From the NCBI RefSeq assembly GCF_003991905.1, contig NZ_RSCL01000017.1:186001-250000 (forward strand): DNA of 64,000 bases. The letters run 5' to 3'. Position numbers and translations under genes: made by a program. Shown here piece by piece: positions 35,401-42,378 of this stretch (position 1 is its first letter; each line of letters starts with the position of its first letter). The notes below the pieces were generated by a model. The model made no database searches, was not told the origin of the DNA, and saw only the letters and a program-made list of their open reading frames with translations. Source of the stretch: Dulcicalothrix desertica PCC 7102. GTDB lineage: Bacteria > Cyanobacteriota > Cyanobacteriia > Cyanobacteriales > Nostocaceae.

Positions 35401-38111
35401 CGCATGGTCTGATTAAACATTGGCTAGAACCTGCTCAAAAAACCCTAGACTCATTGCTAGAAAGTTACGTCATTGGTTTGGAGACTGGAGACTTAGAATA
35501 TGGCGCCTATTCATCTATGTTTTACTGTTTTCAAGCATTTCTCGCTGGCAAGGAGTTAACAAAACTTAAGCTAGAAATGGAGAACTACTCCGAGGTTATG
35601 CTTCAACTTGGACAAGAAAGAAGTGTAGAAATTCTCCAACCATTTTATCATGCAGTTATTAATTTAGTAAATCTGTCACAAGATTACCCTAGCGTGATAG
35701 ATGGCACCTCAATAGAGGTAAAATTAATGAATAATCAAAATGCTAACGCGCGTGCTGCAATATATCATATACACTTTGTCAAATTAATGCTTCACTATTT
35801 ATTTGGCAATTATTCTCAGGCAATAGCAAATGCAAAACTTGCTGAACAGTATATAGATTCCAGCATTTCAACTCCAGTTATTCCAAATTTTTATTTTTAT
35901 GATTCTTTAACGCATCTAGCACTAATTATAAATAATCCTAAATTGCGCTCAAAAAAAATAATTCAAAAAGTTAAGTCAAACCAGAAAAAAATGCGGGAAT
36001 GGGCTTCTTTTGCTCCAGATAATTATCTACATAAATTTTATTTAGTTGAAGCAGAATACTTGAGAGCTATAAATAAAGATACTCAAGCAATAGAATATTA
36101 TAGCAAAGCCATTAAACTAGCTGAAAAAAATGAATATCTCCATGAAGAAGCATTAGCCCATGAACTCGCTGCTAAATTTTATCTAACTCATGACTCAGAG
36201 ATTGCTGCCCAAGCATATATTGTCAATGCTTACCATTGTTATCGGCAATGGGGCGCCAGTAATAAAGTAAAATATTTAGAGTCTCAATATCCAAATTTAC
36301 TTTCTATCAAGATTAAAGAAAAAACAATAGATATTTTTGATACAAATACTTCTCATGCAGGAAGTAATCAACAATTAGATATCACAACTGTAGTTAGAGC
36401 ATCTCAAGCCATTTCTAATGAAATTATGCTTCCGAACCTTCTTTCTAATCTCATGAAAATAGTTATGGAAAATGCCGGAGCGCAAAATGGATATTTGATT
36501 ACGTCAAAAAATCAGGAACTTCTCTTAGAAGTAACTGTCAATGCAGAAACAGATTGGCAAGTAGTGCAACAATACATTCCAGTAACCGCGAGCCAAAATT
36601 TGCCAGCTACGCTAATTAACTATGTAGTTAGAACTCAAGAGACTGTTGTAGTTAATGATGCGACACATGATGAACGTTTTCAGTATGACTCTTATATAAT
36701 TAATCATAAAGTTAAATCTGCCCTTTGTATACCAATTATTAGTCAAGGCGATTTAATTAGTATTATTTACTTAGAAAATAATTTAATTAGTGGAGCTTTT
36801 ACAGAAGATAGGTTAGAAATATTACAGCTATTATCTTATCAAGTTGCTATTTCTTTAGAAAATGCCAGACTATATGAAAAATTAGAGTCATATTCACGCA
36901 ACTTAGAACAAGAAGTGCAAAAACGGACTTGTGAATTGCAATTAAAAAATGAGCAGCTTAACAAAAACGAGCGGCAATTTCAAAATATGGCGGCAAATGT
37001 CCCAGGAGCAATTTATCGCTATGTAGTGCATCCTGATAGCTCAGATGCATTTATTTATATCAGTTCGAGTTGTGAGGATATTTTTGAAGTGGCGCCAAGA
37101 GAATGTCAACAAGATGCTAAAATTTTATGGAGAATGGTACATCAAGATGATTTATTATTTCTCAAAACTTCAATTGCTAACTCCGCTAAAAATCTAGAAG
37201 CACTATCCTGGGAAAGACGAATAATTACACCATCTGGTAAGCTGAAGTGGATACAAAATATTTCTCGACCAGAACTACAGATAAATGGAGATGTTATTTG
37301 GGATGGTGTACTTATAGACATTACTGACCGCAAACAGGCAGAAGTAGAAATTATTACAGCTTTAGCGAAAGAAAAAGAGCTAGCCGAACTTAGGTCACGA
37401 TTTATTTCTATGACATCCCATGAATTTCACACTCCGTTAAATATAATTAATTCTTCAGCACAGTTGTTAGAACGCTATGAATGGAGTCGAGAGGAGCAGT
37501 TAGAGCAATTACACAGTATTCGTCAAGGGGTTAAACTAATGACCCAACTAATAGATGGAATATTAGATATAGCCAGGACTGACCCAGAAAAACTGCACTT
37601 TAATCCAATTAAAATAGATTTAGTTGAGTTTTGTTATAACTTAATTAAAGAAATAGAAATAGGAGTCAAGAACGCTTACCAAATACAGTTTACTCATGAA
37701 AGTCTTGATTACAGTGATAACTACAATGCTTATGTAGACCCAATACTTTTAAAGCTAATGATGAGCAATTTACTTTCCAACGCCATTAAATATTCACCCC
37801 AAGGTGGAAAAATACAGTTAAAGTTACAGCGCTTGGTAAACTGTATTGTTTTTGAAGTAGAAGACTGTGGTATTGGTATTCCCGTCAAAGACCAAGCTCA
37901 ACTATTTAGCCAATTTTATCGAGCTAGCAATGTTGCTTCCATTCCAGGGACAGGGTTAGGGCTAGCCATCGTAAAGAAATGTGTAGATTTACATAACGCT
38001 ACTGTCACATTTATTAGTAAGATTGGAATAGGAACTATTTTTAAAGTTACTTTACCTATACCAATAGATGGCATAAATAATACAAATGAAGAAAAAAGTT
38101 TTAGTAATTGA
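32433..38111 (+). CDS. Giant hybrid Ser/Thr kinase - AAA - GAF - PAS - histidine kinase
   Basis: 1892 residues. Ser/Thr kinase domain at about 10-270 (Lys in PVVLKILN, IIHKDINPSNIVF, IIDFGIS). A PknK-like AAA/STAND domain begins near 300 (Walker A YSGIGKTALV; LFLDDLQWAD). A long helical TPR-like region spans about 720-1310, then GAF at about 1325-1480, coiled coil, PAS at about 1512-1630, HisKA with H1663 (SMTSHEFHTPLN) and HATPase_c (SNLLSNAIKYS, VEDCGIGIP, GTGLGLAIVKK). All catalytic motifs are intact. Such multi-sensor kinases (HstK-like) are typical of filamentous cyanobacteria and can act in heterocyst or stress signalling. The response regulator gene overlaps its end by 26 bp, so the pair is translationally coupled. 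Confidence 0.95.
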   Translation: MLMIPGILITAKIYESSNSLVYRGIRKHDNQPVVLKILNSAYPTPELLSRYKQEFDIAYNLELAGVIKPYSLEKYQNTLVIVFEDFGGESLKILMSERRFSIEEFLKIAIKICAALGQIHAANIIHKDINPSNIVFNPATGELKIIDFGISSLLSCENPIICNPSILEGTLAYISPEQTGRMNRLVDYRTDFYSAGATFYELLTQKLPFETLDAIELVYSHIAKQPRRLETLNPDIPQELAELVMKLLAKNADDRYKSAYGIQKDLEYILNNFHSKIKLNNFTLAKKDVYGKLHISQKLYGRESEIKALISAFERPELRIKMILVSGYSGIGKTALVREIYQPLIKFKGYFIAGKFDQLGRHIPYSSLIQALQSLIQQVLTESNEKIAEWREKILVAVGEQGKIITDVIPELGLIIGEQPNAAELESAESQNRFNLLFQKFISVFTISKQPIVLFLDDLQWADSASLKLIKLLITNTDSGLLLIGAYRDNEVSPTHPLLLTIDEIKQAEYIVNHISLTPLDLNNISQLIADTFNCTIERAKPLTALILDKTAGNPFFINEFLKFIDTQKLLKFDLEKGEWHWDLEQIKSAKITDNVVELMSSKIQQLPRATQQVLKLAACIGNQFDLNTLSIVCEQSLLSTASEVWQAIIEGLILPIGNDYKLLAVAEHGDNFKVRYKFLHDRVQQAAYSLITEDVKNSLHWQIGQLLLNNTSPTALEEKIFDIVNHLNIGIESKELSLREEKDELARLNLIASKKAKASSANQLAFNYLQSGMRLLFSDSWTQQYNLTLSLYEESAEVAYLQANFNQMEKFVDVVTQQATNILDKVKVYEVTILAYIAQSKCVEAISVGLEILELLGVKLPRKLNQINVVILLLRAKLMLRRHKTASLIDLPQMSHLQYKAAMRILNKIISPAYTAAPNLLLQIVFTQIRLSLKFGNTAESAFAYGSYGFILCGVVGDIKSGYQFGQLALDLLERQDAREIKAKTVFIAHGLIKHWLEPAQKTLDSLLESYVIGLETGDLEYGAYSSMFYCFQAFLAGKELTKLKLEMENYSEVMLQLGQERSVEILQPFYHAVINLVNLSQDYPSVIDGTSIEVKLMNNQNANARAAIYHIHFVKLMLHYLFGNYSQAIANAKLAEQYIDSSISTPVIPNFYFYDSLTHLALIINNPKLRSKKIIQKVKSNQKKMREWASFAPDNYLHKFYLVEAEYLRAINKDTQAIEYYSKAIKLAEKNEYLHEEALAHELAAKFYLTHDSEIAAQAYIVNAYHCYRQWGASNKVKYLESQYPNLLSIKIKEKTIDIFDTNTSHAGSNQQLDITTVVRASQAISNEIMLPNLLSNLMKIVMENAGAQNGYLITSKNQELLLEVTVNAETDWQVVQQYIPVTASQNLPATLINYVVRTQETVVVNDATHDERFQYDSYIINHKVKSALCIPIISQGDLISIIYLENNLISGAFTEDRLEILQLLSYQVAISLENARLYEKLESYSRNLEQEVQKRTCELQLKNEQLNKNERQFQNMAANVPGAIYRYVVHPDSSDAFIYISSSCEDIFEVAPRECQQDAKILWRMVHQDDLLFLKTSIANSAKNLEALSWERRIITPSGKLKWIQNISRPELQINGDVIWDGVLIDITDRKQAEVEIITALAKEKELAELRSRFISMTSHEFHTPLNIINSSAQLLERYEWSREEQLEQLHSIRQGVKLMTQLIDGILDIARTDPEKLHFNPIKIDLVEFCYNLIKEIEIGVKNAYQIQFTHESLDYSDNYNAYVDPILLKLMMSNLLSNAIKYSPQGGKIQLKLQRLVNCIVFEVEDCGIGIPVKDQAQLFSQFYRASNVASIPGTGLGLAIVKKCVDLHNATVTFISKIGIGTIFKVTLPIPIDGINNTNEEKSFSN

Positions 38112-38832
38112 AGATGAAAAACTAAGTCGTAATAATTTAGTCAAAATCTTGCGAGCAGAAGCATTTGAACCAATAAGTGTAGAAAGCGGCGCCATAGGCA
38201 TACAAGTTGCGATTGAGCAAGAGCCAGACATAATTATTTGTGATATCATGATGCCTGATATGGATGGTTACGAAGTGTTAAGATTTTTGAGACAAGAGCC
38301 AAGCACAACTTTAATTCCTTTCATTTTTCTAACCGCCAAAACAGAACGAACCGACATGCGTCAGGGCATGAACTTAGGTGCCGACGATTATCTTACAAAA
38401 CCATTTGAAATTGATGAATTATTAGAAGCAATTTCCACAAGATTTAAGCGACAAGATGTACTTGAGAAATACGTACAAACTTTGCTTCTTCAACTACAGC
38501 AATCTCCAGATATCAACAATGCCTTAAAAGTTAATCCCACCTGGAATATAGAAAAATTATACGTAGATTTATCACAAGCCAAGCAACAATTGAAAGATTC
38601 TAATCGGCAGCTAAAGCTGACACAGTTAGAAAAAGCTTGTTTACTACAAATTTTGAGTGGTCATAGTCCTAGTATTATTGCTACCCAACTCAATCGAGAC
38701 CCAAATGGGCTAGCGGTTGATTTATCTAGAGGTTTATACCGCTACATTGAAGCATTAACAGGTGGCAAACTAAAAAATTGGCGAGATATTCCCTTGTTGC
38801 TCTCACAAAAGGGATATTTAAGCAATATTTGA
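38086..38832 (+). CDS. Response regulator with C-terminal vMAP-N-like HTH
   Basis: 248 residues. The receiver domain has DE acidic residues, phosphoacceptor D53 (IIICDIMMPDMDG), conserved T/S (FLTAK) and K (TKPF). A coiled helix follows, then residues about 180-248 (LEKACLLQILSGHSPSIIAT, then LAVDLSRGLYRYIEAL) look like the predicted N-terminal helix-turn-helix module seen in vWA-MoxR-associated and other cyanobacterial STAND/WD40 proteins, rather than a usual OmpR or NarL DNA-binding domain. It overlaps the giant kinase gene by 26 bp and is the obvious phosphotransfer partner. Output is probably protein-protein, not certain. Confidence 0.9.
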   Translation: MKKKVLVIEDEKLSRNNLVKILRAEAFEPISVESGAIGIQVAIEQEPDIIICDIMMPDMDGYEVLRFLRQEPSTTLIPFIFLTAKTERTDMRQGMNLGADDYLTKPFEIDELLEAISTRFKRQDVLEKYVQTLLLQLQQSPDINNALKVNPTWNIEKLYVDLSQAKQQLKDSNRQLKLTQLEKACLLQILSGHSPSIIATQLNRDPNGLAVDLSRGLYRYIEALTGGKLKNWRDIPLLLSQKGYLSNI

Positions 38833-38861
38833 ACCCTTGAGGGCGCCGAATTTCTGAAAAT

Positions 38862-40523
38862 TTATTTTTTTGGCATTAAATTAGGAGCTTTAGCACGTAT
38901 TTTTGAGAGTGAAACAGCTACCGCACCACGAACATCTTGGTCTGAGTCGGTATTTCCTGCTAATAAATAGCGTATGGTTTCTTTTGTAGGAGTGCGGATA
39001 TCTCCCAAAGCATAAGCAGCAGCAACACGCACGTTTTTATCTGGATTTTTGAGAGCATTACCAAGATAGGGGAGAACTGTAGATTTGTTAGCATGAACGT
39101 TAATTAAAGTAGAAACAACATCTGTACGTATTAGTGCATCTTTATCTTGTAACATAGCTGCAATCTGTGGAGATACTGATTTTGCTTGTTCTCCCATAGA
39201 GCTTAGAGCATAAAGAGCAGATTTACGCACATCGCTGTTTAAGTCTTTGAGCGCGCGCGTTAGTTCGGGTATAGCAGCTTTGGCAATGGTGCCCATATTT
39301 AAAGACTTTGCTGCTGCGTTGCGAACTAGAGGATTATTATCTTTGAGTAGCTGTGTGAGTTGAGGAATTAGGGTTTTTGCTTTACCGCTAAACTCAATTG
39401 CTCGAATTGCATTTTCCCGTACTTTCGCATCAGAATCTTTAAGAGCAGCTGTAAGTTCGGGAAGTGCTGGTGCTGCTAGTTCACCCATATCACCTAAAGC
39501 ACTAGCAGCGTAACTCCGTACTCTTGGGTTCGGGTGTTTAAGTGCATTCCGCAAGTCGGGTATTGCTGCGGCGCCTATTTTACCTAAAGCATAAGCGGCG
39601 CCACGTTGTAAATTTTCATTCTCTGAAAGCAAAGCGGCAATCATTTCTTTTAAAGGACGAATTTCTCCTAAAGCTTCAGCAGCCATTTGGCGAACACCTT
39701 CATCGGGGTCTTTTAAAGCGTCAATTAAAGCGGGTACTGTAGATTTTGCCTTGGCACCGACTAATCTTAAAGTAACAACAGCATTTCTTCGCACTCGTGC
39801 ATCTGTATCTTTCAACCCAGCAGTAATCACTTTTATTGTTTCTGGATTGTTGGTTCGTCCTAAAGATGCAATTGCCGCACCTCTAATTTGGGGATTTGGG
39901 TTTTTGGTGGCAGCAATTAGTTCTGGTGTTTCGCCAATTTGAAGTAAAGCTTGAACCGCATTGTAAATTAGGGTTGCATCTGGGTCATCAAGGATAGCAA
40001 TTAAGCCAGGAACCGCAGCACGAGCATCTGTTCCTAATGCTTCAAATACTCTAATTATACTAACACGTATATTATTATCTTTATCTTTAAGAGTTTCTGC
40101 AAGTTGAGGTACGACAGATTTTGTCGCTTTACCCATATTTCCTAAAGCAAAAACTGCATTTGCACGTACATTTGTATCTGAGTCCTTGAGCAATAATGCT
40201 AAATCTGGTACTGCAACAGAAGCAACTGCACCTATTCTCCCTAAAGCAAAAGCGGCGCCACTTCGCAGGCGCGCATTAGGACTTTTCAAAGCATTTCTTA
40301 ACGCTGGTACTGCCTCAGTTCCCCGTTTACTCAGAGCTTCAGCTGCTTTTAGCCACTGCTGTTCGTTCGACGATTGTAATTGTTCAATTAGAGGATTCAC
40401 ATTACTTCTAGTTTGTGCCCAACTTGTACTATTAATAACCGAAGGCGATATTAAACATAGTGAGATAGCAAAAGTACAACCTAATACTTTTGCACTAGGT
40501 CTCTGAATAAATTTATTCAACAT
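38862..40523 (-). CDS. Exported HEAT-repeat protein (PBS-lyase-like repeats)
   Basis: About 553 residues from MLNKFIQRPS. A hydrophobic segment (VLGCTFAISLCLISPSVI) and an AQT site after SWAQ indicate a Sec signal peptide. The rest is an array of some 14 HEAT units of the type AVPALRNALKSPNARLRSGA and AALALGRIG. There is no catalytic motif, so this is a periplasmic or outer scaffold. The antisense frames across it are artefacts of the repeats. It is convergent with the response regulator and has its 5' end back to back with the thrS attenuators. Confidence 0.88.
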   Translation of the reverse strand: MLNKFIQRPSAKVLGCTFAISLCLISPSVINSTSWAQTRSNVNPLIEQLQSSNEQQWLKAAEALSKRGTEAVPALRNALKSPNARLRSGAAFALGRIGAVASVAVPDLALLLKDSDTNVRANAVFALGNMGKATKSVVPQLAETLKDKDNNIRVSIIRVFEALGTDARAAVPGLIAILDDPDATLIYNAVQALLQIGETPELIAATKNPNPQIRGAAIASLGRTNNPETIKVITAGLKDTDARVRRNAVVTLRLVGAKAKSTVPALIDALKDPDEGVRQMAAEALGEIRPLKEMIAALLSENENLQRGAAYALGKIGAAAIPDLRNALKHPNPRVRSYAASALGDMGELAAPALPELTAALKDSDAKVRENAIRAIEFSGKAKTLIPQLTQLLKDNNPLVRNAAAKSLNMGTIAKAAIPELTRALKDLNSDVRKSALYALSSMGEQAKSVSPQIAAMLQDKDALIRTDVVSTLINVHANKSTVLPYLGNALKNPDKNVRVAAAYALGDIRTPTKETIRYLLAGNTDSDQDVRGAVAVSLSKIRAKAPNLMPKK

Positions 40524-40597
40524 ATATAATTTAAGTAATATTACTCGTTTTGACACAAAAATCTCCAAATAGTTCCGAATTTAATCCAAAAGTTGTA

Positions 40598-40625
40598 TTG
40601 ACAATTGATTGAAATTTGTTTAAAT
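40598..40625 (+). promoter_or_regulatory. Candidate promoter for the thrS leader transcript
   Basis: TTGACA at 40598 and TTAAAT at 40620, spaced 16 bp, are oriented toward the two attenuators and thrS. The -10 is imperfect. A start about 10 bp later would place leader peptide 1 close to the RNA 5' end. Confidence 0.45.
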
Positions 40626-40663
40626 GGGATTATAGGCTCAAATAATTTATCATCTTAATACTC

Positions 40664-40726
40664 ATGATTATTAGCTTAGTCACAACCACCATAACTACTC
40701 GAACTACCAGCCACAGAGGGTTGTGA
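40664..40726 (+). CDS. Threonine leader peptide 1 (thrS attenuator)
   Basis: A 20-residue ORF, seven of whose residues are Thr, in three runs: VTTTITT then RTTS, ending HRGL and TGA. Its last codons (AGA GGG TTG) are the segment that pairs with 40758-40765. A ribosome finishing translation would mask this segment; one stalled at the Thr codons would leave it free. It is the first of two such units in front of thrS and far too short for ordinary gene finders. Confidence 0.8.
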   Translation: MIISLVTTTITTRTTSHRGL

Positions 40727-40765
40727 AACGTTGCGCGTGCGTATCTAAGCAATGATTCAACCCTC
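40716..40765 (+). promoter_or_regulatory. Antiterminator pairing of attenuator 1
   Basis: GAGGGTTG (40716-40723, end of leader ORF 1) is an exact complement of CAACCCTC (40758-40765), which is also the left arm of terminator 1. The two structures are mutually exclusive. Confidence 0.8.
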
Positions 40766-40790
40766 CAGGCGCCATTCCAGAGGGTTTTTT
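40759..40790 (+). terminator. Attenuator terminator 1
   Basis: Stem AACCCTC/GAGGGTT followed by a six-T run. The loop contains GGCGCC. Confidence 0.85.
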
Positions 40791-40802
40791 AGTAATTTTT
40801 CT

Positions 40803-40888
40803 TCTTGTGGAGCGGGCATCCCGAACCGCCCTCAGCTTTGAAAAATGTCCTAAGTCTGAAACAGGCAAGGATGCCTGTTCCACAAGAG
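40803..40888. repeat. MITE-like inverted repeat between the two attenuators
   Basis: Outer arms TCTTGTGGAGCGGGCATCC and GGATGCCTGTTCCACAAGA match as inverted repeats at 17 of 19 positions. It is one copy of a family seen at 42321, 48641, 52972, 56971 and 63107. It separates the two attenuator units and may have been inserted after they duplicated. Confidence 0.75.
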
Positions 40889-40914
40889 ATGTTCTTAAAT
40901 TTATTATTCCCAAT

Positions 40915-40986
40915 ATGAAGAATCTCAAAACCATTACAACTACTACCACTACTACCACTATCACACCTGGAGGGGTTGTGACGTAA
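40915..40986 (+). CDS. Threonine leader peptide 2 (thrS attenuator)
   Basis: A 23-residue ORF with 11 Thr codons, eight of them consecutive (ACA ACT ACT ACC ACT ACT ACC ACT), preceded by MKNLKTI and followed by ITPGGVVT and TAA. The CCT GGA GGG GTT codons near its end form the antiterminator strand. Use of ACA, ACT and ACC together suggests it senses the charging of the tRNA-Thr pool, not one isoacceptor. Confidence 0.92.
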   Translation: MKNLKTITTTTTTTTITPGGVVT

Positions 40987-41017
40987 TTAACTGCGTTCAT
41001 CACCGAACCCCTCCAGG
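40966..41017 (+). promoter_or_regulatory. Antiterminator pairing of attenuator 2
   Basis: CCTGGAGGGGTT (40966-40977) pairs over all 12 bases with AACCCCTCCAGG (41006-41017). The latter also forms the left arm of terminator 2, so the two folds exclude each other. Confidence 0.88.
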
Positions 41018-41040
41018 CGCCAAGCTTAGAGGGGTTTTTT
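41006..41040 (+). terminator. Attenuator terminator 2
   Basis: Eight-bp stem AACCCCTC/GAGGGGTT with GGCGCC in the loop and a six-T tail, ending 31 bp before the thrS start codon. Confidence 0.9.
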
Positions 41041-41070
41041 AATTTCAAAATTTGAACAAGGAGTAAATCA

Positions 41071-42273
41071 ATGTACGACCATAGAGAAATAGCAAGAGCA
41101 ATGGATTTGTTTCATTTTGAAGAACACAGTCCCGGTATGATTTTTTGGCATCCGATGGGTTGGCGCCTGTATCGTGTAATAGAAGATTACATGCGCGGAG
41201 TATATGAATCATATGGATTTCTAGAAGTGCGCTCACCCATAGCACTAAGTCGCGCGCTGTGGGAAAAATCAGGTCACTGGGAAAAATTCCGCGAAGGCAT
41301 CTTCGTAGTCGGTAGCTTAGATAAAGACAAAGAAGACTTAACTCCAGATTATGCATTAAAGCCAATGTCATGCCCTGCACATGTGGGTATCTATAAATCT
41401 GCAAGGCGAAGTTATCGGGAAATGCCTATCAGGTTAATGGAGTTTGGCATGGTTCACCGCAACGAACCATCAGGAACACTATCTGGTTGTATGCGGTTAC
41501 GTCAGTTTGTTCAAGACGATGTTCATATATTTTGTCAGGAAGCAGACATTCAAAACGAGATTCGTAACTTCTTGAATATGGTAAGTGAAGTCTACAAAGC
41601 ATTTGGATATGAGAAGTTTTCCATTAAAATTTCTCTACGACCAGAAAAACGCCTTGGTTCAGATGCTCTTTGGGATAAAGCAGAAGGCGCCCTTAGAGAT
41701 GCATGTGAAGCGCTTAAATACGCATACGAACTATTGCCAGGTGAAGGCGCCTTCTATGGCCCCAAAATCGAAGTCAGCTTAGAAGACCACCTTGGACGCT
41801 CATGGCAGTGCGGTACAATTCAAGTAGACTTTAACTTGCCCCAAATATTTGACCTTGCTTTTGTTAACAGTGAGGGAATATTTGAACAACCTGTAATGTT
41901 GCATCAAGCAGTTCTAGGTTCAATCGAACGCTGGATAGGAATACTCTTAGAAAGTCATGGAGCTTTACCTTTATGGTTGGCGCCAGTTCAAGTTGCAGTC
42001 GCACCAATATCCGATAAATCTGCTCAATGGGCTTTATATGTAGCATCTAAATTAAGGCGTAACGGTGTTAGAGTCGAACTAGCAAAGCGCGACGCAACAA
42101 TTTCTAAAAAGATTCGTGAACTATTTGAACGCAAAATTCCTTTAATTGCTGTTGTTGGAGAACAAGAAGCAGCCAAAGGTACAGTAAATCTTAGGCGCCT
42201 GGGTGTTTCTGGTCAACAAGAGATTGAATTATTAGACTTGGAGCAGGAATTAAGAAACCTGGTTTCTCACTGA
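41071..42273 (+). CDS. thrS: Threonyl-tRNA synthetase lacking TGS and editing domains
   Basis: 400 residues instead of about 640; the protein begins at the catalytic domain (LFHFEEHSPGMIFWHPMGW). Class II motifs are present and the active-site zinc ligands are C101 (KPMSCPAH), H129 (GMVHRNEPSG) and H278 (PVMLHQAVLGS). The C-terminal anticodon domain (LAPVQVAVAPISD to the end) is complete. Loss of the N-terminal TGS and editing (N2) domains means Ser-tRNA-Thr cannot be hydrolysed in cis; in Anabaena an editing-less ThrRS works together with a second, editing-proficient enzyme. Two tandem Thr attenuators lie upstream, and the AAGGAG ribosome site starts at 41057. Confidence 0.95.
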   Translation: MYDHREIARAMDLFHFEEHSPGMIFWHPMGWRLYRVIEDYMRGVYESYGFLEVRSPIALSRALWEKSGHWEKFREGIFVVGSLDKDKEDLTPDYALKPMSCPAHVGIYKSARRSYREMPIRLMEFGMVHRNEPSGTLSGCMRLRQFVQDDVHIFCQEADIQNEIRNFLNMVSEVYKAFGYEKFSIKISLRPEKRLGSDALWDKAEGALRDACEALKYAYELLPGEGAFYGPKIEVSLEDHLGRSWQCGTIQVDFNLPQIFDLAFVNSEGIFEQPVMLHQAVLGSIERWIGILLESHGALPLWLAPVQVAVAPISDKSAQWALYVASKLRRNGVRVELAKRDATISKKIRELFERKIPLIAVVGEQEAAKGTVNLRRLGVSGQQEIELLDLEQELRNLVSH

Positions 42274-42320
42274 ACATAAAAATCTACAATGCGCGTCAAT
42301 ATTGGCGCCATTGTAAATAA

Positions 42321-42350
42321 TAGGACGGGCAGGATGCCCATCCCACAAGA
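42321..42350. repeat. Dispersed repeat half-element (GGGCAGGATGCCC family)
   Basis: ACGGGCAGGATGCCCATCCC then ACAAGA, the right arm of the element described at 40803-40888, lies between thrS and the convergent pentapeptide gene. Confidence 0.7.
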
Positions 42351-42378
42351 TAAAGTAGAATGTTGGGAAGTCGGGACT

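Noticed and set aside
40700-41040. T-box riboswitch upstream of thrS
   Set aside because: No T-box sequence (UGGNACCGCG-type) or specifier stem was seen; Thr leader ORFs explain the structures better.
40704-41404. Two minus-strand ORFs, one with a run of Val codons
   Set aside because: They are antisense to the Thr-codon leader and thrS; the poly-Val is the complement of ACC/ACT/ACA codons.
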